Source: Chloroflexota bacterium (GTDB taxonomy: Bacteria; Chloroflexota; UBA5177; JANWHV01). Taken from it: a stretch of 15,441 nucleotides of DNA. Under the pieces are notes generated by a model. The model saw nothing but the letters and a program-made list of their open reading frames with translations. It made no database searches and was not told the origin of the DNA. This document shows, piece by piece, positions 1-7,792 of the stretch (positions within the stretch are counted from its first letter, which is position 1; the number at the start of each line of letters is the position of its first letter). The translations under genes were made by a program, and so were the position numbers. The DNA lies in NCBI GenBank assembly GCA_025924845.1, contig JAICHN010000072.1, positions 1 to 15,441 of the forward strand, given 5' to 3'.

Positions 1-1
1 C

Positions 2-622
2 GATCTGGGCAAGATCGAGGCGGTGTTGCCGCCGCAGGAGCAAGCGCCCGGCGAGCATTACCGGATCGGCCAACGGCTCAAAGTCTACATGACCCAGATT
101 AACAAGGGGCAGCGCGGTCTGGAAGTAACCGTCTCGCGCACGAATCGTAATTTGGTCAAGCGGCTCTTTGAGTTGGAAGTGCCGGAAATCTTTACCGGAG
201 TGGTTGAGATCAAGGCGATCGCCCGTGATCCCGGGGTGCGCACGAAGGTCGCGGTATCGGCCCGAGTAGAGGGTGTGGATCCGGTTGGAGCCTGCGTTGG
301 TCAACGGGGCGTCCGCATCCAGAACGTCGTAAACGAACTCAACGGAGAAAAGATTGACGTGGCCCAGTGGCATCCCGATCCGGCGACCTTCGTGGCCAAT
401 GCCTTGCGGCCGGCCACGGTACTCAAGGTGACGGTAGACGAAGCCGGCAAGAGCGCCGTGGTGGTTGTGCCGGAACGCGAATTGTCGCTGGCGATCGGCA
501 AGGATGGGCAGAACGCTCGACTCGCCGCACGGTTGACCGGTTGGCGGATCGATATCAAGAAACCGTCGGAGCAGGCAACCGTCGAGCAGGGCGCGGGCGT
601 GGCCGCGGCCGAGAAGGGATAG
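2..622 (+). CDS. nusA: Transcription termination/antitermination factor NusA (C-terminal part, 5' end outside window)
   Basis: The reading frame is open from base 2, so the gene starts upstream; the GTG at 23 is an internal valine codon. The visible 206 residues begin in the S1 RNA-binding domain, which ends near [19 protein letters not shown]. Two KH domains follow: KH1 with [20 protein letters not shown] (GxxG = GQRG) and KH2 with [20 protein letters not shown] (GxxG = GKDG). NusA binds RNA polymerase and nascent RNA and modulates pausing, termination and antitermination. The tail after KH2 is only about 20 residues, so the acidic repeats found at the C-terminus of some proteobacterial NusA are absent. 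It heads the classic nusA-ylxR-infB operon, with ylxR starting 6 nt after its stop. Identity is very secure. Confidence 0.97.
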   Translation, partial: DLGKIEAVLPPQEQAPGEHYRIGQRLKVYMTQINKGQRGLEVTVSRTNRNLVKRLFELEVPEIFTGVVEIKAIARDPGVRTKVAVSARVEGVDPVGACVGQRGVRIQNVVNELNGEKIDVAQWHPDPATFVANALRPATVLKVTVDEAGKSAVVVVPERELSLAIGKDGQNARLAARLTGWRIDIKKPSEQATVEQGAGVAAAEKG

Positions 623-628
623 GAAGTG

Positions 629-997
629 ATGGCGGGCGAGGGGGCAGCGCGCCCAAAACGAGCCAAAGGGCGTCCTCAGCGGCCTCTACCCGAACGAACC
701 TGCGTGGCCTGTCGGACCAGCCGCCCGAAGCGGCATTTGGTGAGGCTGGTTCGCACCCCCGATCGTTCGGTGGAGGTTGACCGAACCGGGAAACGCGCCG
801 GTCGAGGCGCCTACTTATGCCCCGCCCAGGTATGCTGGAGAATGGCCAGGGCACGGAAGACCCTGGATTCGGCGCTGGCCGTCACGGTAGGCGCCGAGAC
901 CTGGGCAGTTTTAGAAGAATATGCGCAAAGATTACCCGAAGCGCTCCGTGAGCGCATTGGGAACGGAGGAATCAATGGCGGGACCGAGACCGAATAG
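629..997 (+). CDS. ylxR: YlxR/RnpM family RNA-binding protein
   Basis: A small basic protein of 122 residues. It carries the YlxR signature [20 protein letters not shown], then a [18 protein letters not shown] stretch and a third cysteine (VCW), as in the family. The family is found between nusA and infB in most bacteria that have it; the Bacillus/Clostridium member (RnpM) binds RNase P RNA and modulates its activity. Start choice: ATG at 629 is directly preceded by an in-frame GTG at 626, and AGGA lies at 621-624. The ATG is preferred, but 626 cannot be excluded and changes one residue. The C-terminus, ending [11 protein letters not shown], overlaps the infB start by 23 nt. The L7Ae-like YlxQ gene that often follows ylxR in Firmicutes is absent. 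Confidence 0.93.
   Translation: MAGEGAARPKRAKGRPQRPLPERTCVACRTSRPKRHLVRLVRTPDRSVEVDRTGKRAGRGAYLCPAQVCWRMARARKTLDSALAVTVGAETWAVLEEYAQRLPEALRERIGNGGINGGTETE
965..970 (+). promoter_or_regulatory. Ribosome binding site deciding the infB start
   Basis: GGAGGA sits 4 nt before ATG 975, inside the end of ylxR. It fixes the infB start at 975 rather than at the in-frame ATG 921, and implies that infB is reached by ribosomes finishing ylxR. Confidence 0.7.
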
Positions 998-2897
998 CCC
1001 TGGTAGAGGCGGCAGTGCGGGACGTAGGCCGGCGGGACGCGGCGGTCGTCCCACGGGACGAGGCGGAGGACGAGGTGGACCGGGGCCGATTAGCACCCCC
1101 GTGGAGACGCGTCCCGAAGCGCCGCGGCCAAGTTCGGTAGAGCTGCCGAGCGTCATGACGGTCAAGGAGCTGGCCGATGTGCTGCAGGTTGAACCTGTGC
1201 AGGTAATGAAGCTCTTGATCAAGAACGGCATGATGGCGACCATCAACCAGGAGATCGATTTCGATACCGGGGCCATTGTCGCTACTGAAATGGGCATTGA
1301 AGCCGTCGAGCAGAAGCTGCACGCGGCGGAGAGCCAGGATCAGCCTGAGGACGTGACGGCGGGCACGCCGATCATCGAGGAAGATCCGGACAAGCTCCAG
1401 CCCCGCCCGCCCGTGGTCACGATCATGGGTCACGTTGATCATGGGAAGACAACCCTGCTCGATGCGATTCGCCAGACGAACGTGGCGGGCGGTGAGGCAG
1501 GCGGCATCACGCAGCATATCGGCGCCTATCAGGTGGAGAAAAACGGCCGAAAGATCACCTTCCTCGATACGCCCGGTCACCAGGCATTTACGCAGATGCG
1601 GGCCCGCGGAGCCCAGGTTACTGATCTGGTGATCATCGTGGTCGCCGCCGACGATGGGGTAATGCCGCAGACGCGCGAGGCAATCGCCCATGCGCGCGCG
1701 GCGAATGTTCCCATCGTGGTGGCAATCAACAAGATCGATGCCGTGGGAGCCAATCCCGAGCACGTCAAGCAAGAGCTGGCGGAGGTCGGGGTGCAGGTTG
1801 AGCAATACGGCGGCGACGTGGTCAGCGTCGAGGTATCGGCCAAGAAGCGCCTCAACCTGGATGACTTGCTCGACATGGTTCTGCTGGTAACGGAGATCCA
1901 AGATCTGCGGGCGAACCCGGACCGGCCCGCCATCGGCGCCGTAGTGGAGGCCCGCCTCGATCGCATGAAGGGGCCAATGTGTACGGTGCTTGTCCGCGCC
2001 GGTACGCTCAAAGTGGGCGAAACGGTGGTGGTGGGCAGCGCGTTCGGGAAGATCCGGGCAATGTACAACGATCGTGGAAAGCCGATCAAGGCGGCCCTCC
2101 CATCCACTCCGGTCGAGATTCTGGGGCTGTTGGAGGTGCCGGCGGCCGGAGACACGTTGCAGGTATTCGGCGATGAGCGCTTCGCCCGTACGCTGGCGGC
2201 CGAGCGCATTCGCGAACGCCGGGTGGAGTCTCTCCAACCGACTAAGAAATTGGGTCTGGCCGATCTTTCCAACTTCATCCAGGCCGGACAGATGAAGGAC
2301 CTGAATATCGTCCTCAAGGGCGATGTGAAGGGGTCGATCGAGGCGGTCCAGGGGGCGCTCCAGCAACTAAGTACCGAAAAGGTAACGGTGAGAGTGCTGC
2401 TGGCGGATACCGGCCCCGTGACCGAGTCCGACATTCAATTGGCGTCCGCCTCGCGGGCCCTTGTAGTCGGCTTCAATGTGAAGCTCGACCCGTCGGCGCG
2501 TCGCGCCGCCGAGGCATCGGACGTGGATATCCGCTTTTACGATATCATCTACAAGCTGACCGAGGATATCGAGGCCGCGCTGCGCGGCATGCTCGATCCG
2601 GTCTACACCGAGGTCGTGACGGGCCATGCCGAGGTATTACAGGTCTTCTCCACCACGAAGACCGAACGGGTCGCCGGTTCCAAGGTGATCGACGGTACGA
2701 TCCATCGCGGTGACCAGGCGCGCATTCTGCGCAATGAGAAGGTCGTACACGAAGGCAAGGTGGGGTCGCTACGACGCGGTCGCGATGATGCGCGTGAGGT
2801 TGCCACCGGGTTCGAGTGCGGCATCATGGTAGAGTCCTACAATGATTTCATGGTGGGCGACTTAATTGAGACGTGGGCCCGGGAAAAGGTCGGCTAG
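975..2897 (+). CDS. infB: Translation initiation factor IF-2
   Basis: A 640-residue GTPase that places fMet-tRNA on the 30S subunit and promotes subunit joining. Order of parts: a Gly/Arg/Pro-rich linker (about residues 1-45), the IF2_N helix bundle starting at MTVKELADVLQ (residue 61), then the G domain. G-domain motifs are G1 GHVDHGKT (152-159), G2 GGITQHIGA, G3 DTPGH (198-202), G4 NKID (252-255) and G5 SAK (288-290). EF-Tu-like domain II and the C-terminal fMet-tRNA-binding domains follow. The start is ATG 975, preceded by GGAGGA at 965-970. The frame is open further upstream to an ATG at 921, but that start would lie deep inside ylxR, lacks such a site and adds atypical residues. The length is at the short end for IF-2 because the N-terminal extension is short. 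Confidence 0.98.
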   Translation: MAGPRPNSPGRGGSAGRRPAGRGGRPTGRGGGRGGPGPISTPVETRPEAPRPSSVELPSVMTVKELADVLQVEPVQVMKLLIKNGMMATINQEIDFDTGAIVATEMGIEAVEQKLHAAESQDQPEDVTAGTPIIEEDPDKLQPRPPVVTIMGHVDHGKTTLLDAIRQTNVAGGEAGGITQHIGAYQVEKNGRKITFLDTPGHQAFTQMRARGAQVTDLVIIVVAADDGVMPQTREAIAHARAANVPIVVAINKIDAVGANPEHVKQELAEVGVQVEQYGGDVVSVEVSAKKRLNLDDLLDMVLLVTEIQDLRANPDRPAIGAVVEARLDRMKGPMCTVLVRAGTLKVGETVVVGSAFGKIRAMYNDRGKPIKAALPSTPVEILGLLEVPAAGDTLQVFGDERFARTLAAERIRERRVESLQPTKKLGLADLSNFIQAGQMKDLNIVLKGDVKGSIEAVQGALQQLSTEKVTVRVLLADTGPVTESDIQLASASRALVVGFNVKLDPSARRAAEASDVDIRFYDIIYKLTEDIEAALRGMLDPVYTEVVTGHAEVLQVFSTTKTERVAGSKVIDGTIHRGDQARILRNEKVVHEGKVGSLRRGRDDAREVATGFECGIMVESYNDFMVGDLIETWAREKVG

Positions 2898-2900
2898 GCG

Positions 2901-3260
2901 ATGGCACAGTACCGCCAGGAGCGCCTGGGTCGCGAAATTCAGCGGATCATCAGCGAGATGGTGCAGTTCGAGCTTCGCGATCCGCGCGTACACCTGGCGA
3001 GTGTGACCCGGGTTGAGGTAAGTGGCGATAAGCGCCACGCCAAGGTATACGTCAGCGCGGTAACGGAGGAGGATCGGGATGAGGCGGCGCGTGTGTTGCA
3101 GCGGGCCAAGGGCTTCCTCCGCAAGGGCGTGGCGTCACGCCTGGACCTTCAATTCGCGCCCGAGCTGACGTTCGTGGCGGACAAAGCGATTGCGGGAGGC
3201 GACCACGTGCTGGCGATCATTCGGGATCTGGCGGAGCCGGCGAGCAGCGATGACCACTGA
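2901..3260 (+). CDS. rbfA: 30S ribosome-binding factor RbfA
   Basis: A 119-residue single KH-fold protein (family usual length 110-130) that helps late 30S maturation around the 16S rRNA 5' helix. Recognisable parts are the N-terminal QERLGREIQRIISEMVQFEL helix, the RDPRVHLASVTRVEVSGDKR strand-turn, AKVYVSAV, the helix ending LRKGVASRL, and LQFAPELTFVADKAI. It starts 3 nt after the infB stop. It overlaps nrnA by 11 nt, so the three genes are almost certainly translated from one message. Confidence 0.95.
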   Translation: MAQYRQERLGREIQRIISEMVQFELRDPRVHLASVTRVEVSGDKRHAKVYVSAVTEEDRDEAARVLQRAKGFLRKGVASRLDLQFAPELTFVADKAIAGGDHVLAIIRDLAEPASSDDH

Positions 3261-4269
3261 CGCCGACGGATTGCTGCTCACGGCGGGGGCCGAGGTCACC
3301 CGATCCGAGGCCGCCGCTTTGCTGCTTGCCGCGAAATCCTTAGTGCTCTACACGCACCGAAACCCGGATGGCGACGCGGTAGGGTGTGTTACGGCGATGG
3401 CCGCCGCGCTTCGCAGTCTTGGCAAGGAAGTCACGTCAATTTGTCCGGATCCGCTGCCCGCGTATTTGCTGGACGTGCCGGGAGCAGCGCACATCACGAC
3501 CGGTCCGGAGATCGAGGGGACAGACCTTATCGTTACCATCGACGTGTCCGACCCTAGCCTCCTGATGCCGCTGGCTGCCGCCAAGCATGGCTTTCTGCTC
3601 GCGCGCCATTCGCTGAATATCGATCATCACCTTAGCAACGCCCACTTCGCGCGACATAACCTGGTTGATCCATCGGCCGCCGCCGCGACGGAACTGGTGC
3701 ATGACCTGATCGTCGAACTGGGCGTGCCGCTCGATCGGCTGCTTGCCACCTCGTTGCTCTACGGTATCGTCAACGATACCCATTCGTTCCAGAACAGCAA
3801 TACCACGCCCGCAACGCTCCAATTGTCGGCCCAATTGGTCGCCGAGGGAGCGAATCTGGCGACCATTGTGTTCGATCTGCTCCTGGTCCGCAGTGCCGCT
3901 TCGGCCCGCCTCTGGTCGCTGGTGCTGCCGACCCTGGTATTTCACGACAATGAGCGGGTGGCGATGCTTACGGTGAGTCTGGATGCGCTTGAGGCGGCTG
4001 GGGCGACGCTGACCGATGCCGATGGCCTGGTCGAGTTTCTGCGCAATATACGGGATGTGGACCTGGCCGTGTTGTTTAAGGAAACCGCTCGCGACGTGTA
4101 TAGGCTGAGCATGCGATCGACCTCAGCCGTGGATGTCACCGTGATCGCCGGCGTATTCGGCGGAGGTGGTCATCGCCGAGCCGCCGGTTGCGATATTGCC
4201 GCGCCCATCCTCGAAGCTCAGGCAGCCGTGCTGGCCGCCTACGCCGGAGCCCGACAGGCAGCAGGTTAG
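3250..4269 (+). CDS. nrnA: DHH-family oligoribonuclease / pAp phosphatase (NrnA-like)
   Basis: A 339-residue DHH/DHHA1 phosphoesterase. NrnA proteins degrade 2-5 nt RNAs and pNpN dinucleotides and often dephosphorylate pAp. Metal-binding motifs are all visible: HRNPDGDA (H36, D40, D42), VTIDVSD, the diagnostic IDHH (D125, H126, H127) and GIVNDTHSF carrying the later aspartate. The DHHA1 nucleotide-binding loop GVFGGGGHRRAAGC has H308 near the C-terminus. The start is ATG 3250 overlapping the end of rbfA; the frame is open upstream but those residues are not family-like. Its position between rbfA and truB is the usual one in Gram-positive and Chloroflexota genomes. The histidine in NDTHSF replaces a residue that is commonly glycine, a minor variation. 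Confidence 0.93.
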   Translation: MTTDADGLLLTAGAEVTRSEAAALLLAAKSLVLYTHRNPDGDAVGCVTAMAAALRSLGKEVTSICPDPLPAYLLDVPGAAHITTGPEIEGTDLIVTIDVSDPSLLMPLAAAKHGFLLARHSLNIDHHLSNAHFARHNLVDPSAAAATELVHDLIVELGVPLDRLLATSLLYGIVNDTHSFQNSNTTPATLQLSAQLVAEGANLATIVFDLLLVRSAASARLWSLVLPTLVFHDNERVAMLTVSLDALEAAGATLTDADGLVEFLRNIRDVDLAVLFKETARDVYRLSMRSTSAVDVTVIAGVFGGGGHRRAAGCDIAAPILEAQAAVLAAYAGARQAAG

Positions 4270-4281
4270 CGGCGGAACGCC

Positions 4282-5211
4282 ATGAACGGCATCCTTGCCG
4301 TGGACAAGCCCCGAGGGCTGACCTCACATGCTGTGGTGGCGCGGGTTCGCCGCTTAAGCGGCCAACGGCGTGTCGGCCATGCCGGTACCCTAGATCCCAT
4401 GGCCACCGGGGTTCTGCTGGTTTGCCTGGGCGAGGCTACTCGCGTCAGCGACGATCTGATGCGGGGCGCCAAATGGTATGTAGCGCGGATCAGCTTTGGG
4501 ATACGCACCACCACTGATGACGCGATGGGCGAGGTAGTCGAGCAACGCATTCCCGCCTTTAGCGATGAAGACCTGGCACAGGCGGCGCGCCTTCAGGTGG
4601 GGCGCCTGGAACAGATTCCGCCCGCGTTCGCCGCGATCAAGCAGCAGGGCCGTCCAGCCTACAAGGCTGCCCGCGCCGGGGAGAAGGTGACCCTGGCGGC
4701 GCGTCCCGTAGTAGTAAGCTCCCTGGCCATTCTGAGCATCGCAGGGCAGGCCGGACATCCCAGGGCGGAGGATGCATCCGGGCGCTGGGCGGACGCTCTG
4801 GTCTCATGCGGCAAGGGAACATACATTCGCTCGATCGCGCGCGACCTTGGCGACGCCCTGGGCTGCGGCGCTCATCTGAGCGGGCTTCGGCGGGTGGCGA
4901 GCGGTTCCATTACCACGCGCCACTGCATGGGCGTGGCCGAGTTGGAGGCGAAGGCCGCCGTTGACGGGCAGGCGGCTATTGCGACCCGCCTATTGCCTCT
5001 GGACTTTGCCCTGGGCAATCTTCCGGCGGCTCTCTTGGGAACAGAACTTGAGCGGCAGGCGCGTGCCGGTAGGGTGTTGGCCCTACCGGAGATGGCCGAT
5101 GTTGGGGATATTCGGCTCTATGGCGCGAGCGGCGAAGCGGCAGCGGTGGCCCATGCGGTCGGCGCGGGCATGTATCATCCAAGTAGGGTATTTTCAGGAG
5201 GACCGGGATGA
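4282..5211 (+). CDS. truB: tRNA pseudouridine(55) synthase TruB
   Basis: A 309-residue enzyme that isomerises U55 in the T-loop of tRNAs. The N-terminus MNGILAVDKPRGLTSHAVV and the catalytic loop GHAGTLDPMATGVLL are typical; D38 is the expected nucleophilic aspartate. Next come KWYVARISFGIRTTTDDAMG, the QIPPAFAAIKQQGRPAYKAA segment and the C-terminal catalytic-domain motif CGKGTYIRSIARDLG. A PUA-like tail with divergent sequence follows, ending in HPSRVF. The gene begins 12 nt after nrnA. Its TGA stop shares bases with the ribF ATG (ATGA, 5208-5211), a tight translational coupling. Confidence 0.96.
   Translation: MNGILAVDKPRGLTSHAVVARVRRLSGQRRVGHAGTLDPMATGVLLVCLGEATRVSDDLMRGAKWYVARISFGIRTTTDDAMGEVVEQRIPAFSDEDLAQAARLQVGRLEQIPPAFAAIKQQGRPAYKAARAGEKVTLAARPVVVSSLAILSIAGQAGHPRAEDASGRWADALVSCGKGTYIRSIARDLGDALGCGAHLSGLRRVASGSITTRHCMGVAELEAKAAVDGQAAIATRLLPLDFALGNLPAALLGTELERQARAGRVLALPEMADVGDIRLYGASGEAAAVAHAVGAGMYHPSRVFSGGPG
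5196..5201 (+). promoter_or_regulatory. Perfect Shine-Dalgarno for ribF inside truB
   Basis: AGGAGG lies 6 nt before ATG 5208, within the last codons of truB. It sets the ribF start and shows that ribF has independent ribosome recruitment besides stop-start coupling. Confidence 0.85.
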
Positions 5212-6107
5212 TCGTCGCGCGGTCGTTCGAGGAGTTGGCGGCGGAGCGGCCCGTGCTCCTGACCATTGGCACCTTCGACGGCGTACATCGCGGCCATCGG
5301 CTGCTCCTGGCGGAGGCCCAGCGCAGGGCCAGGGAGCGCGGCCTGGATCTGGTAATCATTACGTTTGATCCCAATCCGGCGATTGTCCTCCGCTCCGGCC
5401 TCCGTCGCTATCAGCTTAGCGGGTCGGAGACTAAACTGCGCCTACTGGCGGAGTTCGCGCCGGCCTGCATTCTCATGCTGCCTTTCACCCTGGCCTTGTC
5501 CCATCTGAGCGCCGCCGAGTTCATGGACGCCCTAGAATCGCGGATTGTCATTCAGGAACTGTGGCTGGGCGAGGACTTCCGCTTTGGTCGAGGCCGCGAA
5601 GGTGATCCGCGATTCCTGGCGGAACGGGGCGCGCGTCACGGTTATGCCCTGCACGTCGTGGAGCGGCGCACTGACGATCCAACCGGGATTTCCAGTTCGC
5701 GCGTGCGCCAAGCGCTGGCCGAGGGTGACATGGATCTGGCGACGCGGCTGCTCGGTTACCCGTTCTGCCTGCCATCGGGCGAGGCGCGGGCGGTCGAGGA
5801 GTTCGCCGGTTTGTATCTTCACCGCTTTGCCGTGGATGACGCACAGGCACTTCCGGCCGACGGCGCCTATGCCGTTATCCTTTCATGCCCTGCCGGCCAG
5901 ACGCGGCCCTCGGCCGGCGTGGTGGAGGGAGCCGTGCCGCTCTGTCTAACGGTTATCACCGATGGAGCTTTCGCCTGGCCGTACCTGATCGCGTTTATCG
6001 CCAGGCTGGATGATGTAGGCGGTACGCCCACCGACCTCCATCGCGCGGCGCTTGCCGTCGCCGCGTCATGGACCCGGCCGGTTTATCCGCCGGCGGGGCG
6101 CCTGTAG
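5208..6107 (+). CDS. ribF: RibF-type FAD synthetase (FMN adenylyltransferase) with a divergent riboflavin-kinase half
   Basis: A 299-residue protein. Residues 1-185 form a clear bacterial FAD synthetase nucleotidyltransferase domain: GTFDGVHRGHR (21-31), ITFDPNPAIVL, the LWLGEDFRFGRGREGD stretch and ISSSRVRQALAEGD (161-174), ending LLGYPF. Normal RibF continues with a riboflavin kinase domain containing G-F-P-T-A-N, which binds Mg-ATP, and later N-G-x-R-P-T and E-x-H motifs. In residues 187-299 I find none of these, only a loosely similar LPADGAYAVIL segment. The adenylyltransferase step (FMN + ATP to FAD) is therefore well supported, while the kinase step is doubtful. There is no FMN riboswitch upstream, as expected for an internal operon gene. 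It is the last gene of the operon. Confidence 0.9.
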   Translation: MIVARSFEELAAERPVLLTIGTFDGVHRGHRLLLAEAQRRARERGLDLVIITFDPNPAIVLRSGLRRYQLSGSETKLRLLAEFAPACILMLPFTLALSHLSAAEFMDALESRIVIQELWLGEDFRFGRGREGDPRFLAERGARHGYALHVVERRTDDPTGISSSRVRQALAEGDMDLATRLLGYPFCLPSGEARAVEEFAGLYLHRFAVDDAQALPADGAYAVILSCPAGQTRPSAGVVEGAVPLCLTVITDGAFAWPYLIAFIARLDDVGGTPTDLHRAALAVAASWTRPVYPPAGRL

Positions 6108-6135
6108 ACGCCCACAGGTGCCTGCCGGATTTTAG
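6097..6135 (+). terminator. Possible intrinsic terminator of the nusA-ribF operon
   Basis: GGCGCCTGT (6097-6105) pairs with ACAGGTGCC (6114-6122): a 9-bp stem with one G-U pair and an 8-nt loop. A short T run (ATTTTAG) follows 7-8 nt later. The stem overlaps the ribF stop codon (6105-6107). The T tract is short and displaced, so efficiency is uncertain. Confidence 0.4.
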
Positions 6136-6146
6136 TACGGCTTTAA

Positions 6147-6226
6147 CTTGGCCGTTCTGTGGGGGCATCCATAATGGATGCCCTGGTTCGGGTCGCCAAG
6201 GGCACCCACAAGGGGTGCCCCTACAA
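6147..6226 (-). repeat. Two-hairpin interspersed repeat, copy 1
   Basis: Read on the - strand this 80-bp block starts TTGTAGGGGCACCCC and ends GAACGGCCAAG. It contains two hairpins. GGGCACCC/GGGTGCCC has arms at 6200-6207 and 6213-6220 with a 5-nt loop. GGGCATCCA/TGGATGCCC has arms at 6163-6171 and 6175-6183 with a 3-nt loop. The spacer between them is 16 nt. A second, diverged copy lies at 9158-9249 in the opposite orientation. It fills most of the gap between the convergent ribF and fmdB genes. No poly-T follows either hairpin, so it is not a standard intrinsic terminator. Confidence 0.8.
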
Positions 6227-6244
6227 ATCTTCTGCCAATCCGTG

Positions 6245-6481
6245 CTAGTGGCCGCCACAGGCGCAATGGCCGCCGCAACCACAGCCGCCGCTCGGCTCGC
6301 TCGCCGCGGCGGAGTACTCGCCACCGGTTTCCGCTCCCACGCTCGCGAAGCTGGAAACGAGCTTCCGCACCGAGCGGCTGTGGCAGTTTCGGCAGATTAC
6401 CCCTTCGGTACTCATGCGCTGTGGCACGAATAGCTCGAACTTCTGGCTGCAGTCGGTGCAGCAATACTCATAGACCGGCAT
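6245..6481 (-). CDS. FmdB-family zinc ribbon protein
   Basis: A 78-residue protein starting MPVYEYCCTDCSQKFELF, the FmdB/CxxC_CxxC_SSSS regulatory-type zinc ribbon. It has CTDC and CRNC knuckles (a four-Cys site), then VRKLVSSFASVG and a Gly/Cys/His tail ending GCGCGGHCACGGH. That tail could bind further metal. The family takes its name from FmdB of the formamidase/acetamidase system, but most members have no known function. Start: ATG at 6481 preceded by GGGAGGA at a 6-nt gap. The frame is open upstream to ATG 6547 (22 extra residues including CGCGG), but that start has no ribosome site. It follows a 72-aa gene on the same strand after 151 nt and may be the last gene of the sulfurtransferase transcript. 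Confidence 0.88.
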   Translation of the reverse strand: MPVYEYCCTDCSQKFELFVPQRMSTEGVICRNCHSRSVRKLVSSFASVGAETGGEYSAAASEPSGGCGCGGHCACGGH

Positions 6482-6500
6482 GTTTGTCCTCCCGCGGCAC

Positions 6501-6523
6501 CGCAATGGCCCGCCACAACCACA
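6501..6523 (-). repeat. Short direct repeat of the fmdB tail upstream of fmdB
   Basis: The 23 bases at 6501-6523 match the coding sequence of the FmdB Cys/Gly tail at 6262-6283, with one mismatch and one inserted base. The two copies flank the gene in the same orientation, about 240 bp apart. The extra base shifts the frame, so this copy does not encode the same tail. Confidence 0.6.
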
Positions 6524-6581
6524 ATAGTCGTGCTCATCCGTTGCCATGGTAGCGCGATTGTTTCGAACCGCCAACATGTTC

Positions 6582-6617
6582 GAGAGTCGTACCTCTCAGG
6601 CACGCCAAGCCGGCGTG
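6582..6617. other. Two small hairpins between the 72-aa gene and fmdB
   Basis: GAGAG/CTCTC (6582-6586 and 6593-6597) and CACGCC/GGCGTG (6601-6606 and 6612-6617) can each fold. They lie in the 151-nt gap downstream of the 72-aa gene. Neither is followed by a T run. They could stabilise or separate the messages, but this is weak evidence. Confidence 0.25.
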
Positions 6618-6632
6618 GGGATCAGGGTCGCT

Positions 6633-6851
6633 CTACACCTGCCAGTGGTCTGTGCCGGCTTCTTCGGGCAAGCCCGCCATGGTTAGGGCCGTATGGACGG
6701 CGGACGATTCATCATGACGGGCGATCCCGGCAGCGACCGCCAGACCGATGGCCTGCGTGAGGCGCTCCAGGGCATCGGGACCACCGGGCGACCACCCAAC
6801 CAGCGCGGCGCGGGCGCTCTCGGCGGCCGCTTTGGCGAGATCCATATCCAT
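6633..6851 (-). CDS. Hypothetical 72-aa protein coupled to the sulfurtransferase
   Basis: Not recognised as a family. The 72 residues start MDMDLAKAAAESARAALVGW and end GTDHWQV. It is Ala-rich, predicted largely helical, contains no cysteine, no signal peptide and no membrane segment. It is very likely real. GGGAGG overlaps the stop codon of the upstream sulfurtransferase gene and sits 7 nt before ATG 6851. The gene begins 12 nt after that stop. A second ATG two codons in (6845) is possible. In mycobacteria the cysA2/cysA3 sulfurtransferase gene is followed by sseC, a small protein; this one has the same position but I see no sequence reason to call it SseC. Confidence 0.7.
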   Translation of the reverse strand: MDMDLAKAAAESARAALVGWSPGGPDALERLTQAIGLAVAAGIARHDESSAVHTALTMAGLPEEAGTDHWQV

Positions 6852-6863
6852 ACGGTCGCCTCC

Positions 6864-7715
6864 CTAACGTTCGATCGGCACGCCGACCAAGCTTCCCCAT
6901 TCGGTCCACGACCCATCGTAGTTCTTCACGTTCGGGAAGCCCAAAAGCTGGGTGAGGACGAACCAGGTATGGCTGCTGCGCTCACCGATCCGGCAGTATG
7001 CCACCACTTCATTATCGGCGGTGATCCCTTCGTCCGCGTAAAGCGCCGCCAACTGATCGGCGCTCTTGAAGGTGCCATCGGGATTAGCTGCCTTGCTCCA
7101 GGAAACGTTCCTTGCTCCTGGAATGTGGCCACCGCGCTGCGCGCCCTCTTGGGGATAGTCGACCATGGCGATCACCTGGCCCGAATACTCGGCCGGCGAA
7201 CGGACGTCGATCAGGCGCTTGCCGCCGGGGGCATGGACATAGGAGCGGAGCACTTCGTCTCGGAAGGCGCGGACCGAGAGATCGGGCTCCGGGGCCTTGT
7301 ATGTTCCGGCCGGGTAGCTAGGCACATCCTTGACCAGCGGCCGGCCTTCAGCTTGCCACTTCGAGCGGCCACCGTCGAGGATCTTCAGATTTTGGTGACC
7401 GAACATGCGGAAGAGCCAGAAGGTATACGTCGCATACCAGTTATTTCGGTCGCCGTAGAGCACGACCATGGTGTCGTTGGAGATACCCTTACTCGCCGCG
7501 AGACGCTCGAACCCGGCCCGGTCCACGAAGTCGCGCCGCAGCTGATCCTGCTCATCCTCGTGCCAGTCGATCTTCACCGCGCCGGGGATATGCCCACTCT
7601 CGTAGAGGAGGACATCCTCATCCGACTCGACAATGCGTAGATTTTGGTCCTCAAGGTGGTTCGCTAGCCACTCGGTCGAGACGAGGACCTCAGGATGTGC
7701 ATATTCACGGGCCAT
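6864..7715 (-). CDS. Two-domain rhodanese sulfurtransferase (CysA/SseA-like thiosulfate sulfurtransferase)
   Basis: A 283-residue cytoplasmic protein with two rhodanese domains. The N-terminal domain has [13 protein letters not shown] and [15 protein letters not shown], but no active cysteine where one would sit ([12 protein letters not shown]). The C-terminal domain has [24 protein letters not shown] and the catalytic loop [14 protein letters not shown] with C241. That loop is characteristic of the mycobacterial CysA2/CysA3 type. Such enzymes move sulfane sulfur from thiosulfate or similar donors to thiols. Start: ATG 7713-7715 with GGAGGGGAG just upstream. It diverges from the rhodanese-E1 gene at 7961 and is followed by the 72-aa gene. 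The true in-cell sulfur donor and acceptor cannot be read from sequence. Confidence 0.94.
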   Translation of the reverse strand: MAREYAHPEVLVSTEWLANHLEDQNLRIVESDEDVLLYESGHIPGAVKIDWHEDEQDQLRRDFVDRAGFERLAASKGISNDTMVVLYGDRNNWYATYTFWLFRMFGHQNLKILDGGRSKWQAEGRPLVKDVPSYPAGTYKAPEPDLSVRAFRDEVLRSYVHAPGGKRLIDVRSPAEYSGQVIAMVDYPQEGAQRGGHIPGARNVSWSKAANPDGTFKSADQLAALYADEGITADNEVVAYCRIGERSSHTWFVLTQLLGFPNVKNYDGSWTEWGSLVGVPIER

Positions 7716-7792
7716 AATCGCTCCCCTCCATTAAGGCATCTTCGGGCTCTGCCGCCTCACCGATCCGAAGACAGCCGACACAGGCAGCCCTT

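Noticed and set aside
972..2366. 464-residue open frame on the - strand opposite infB
   Set aside because: Fully antisense to the certain infB gene; composition rich in His/Arg/Leu as expected from the reverse of GC-rich codons, no family motif.
6101..6245. FMN or other riboswitch in the ribF-fmdB gap
   Set aside because: The structure is explained by the terminator-like stem and the two-hairpin repeat; no conserved riboswitch core was seen, and the region is downstream of ribF.
6693..7640. 315-residue open frame on the + strand opposite the sulfurtransferase
   Set aside because: Antisense shadow of a clear two-domain rhodanese gene; no ribosome site or recognisable domain.
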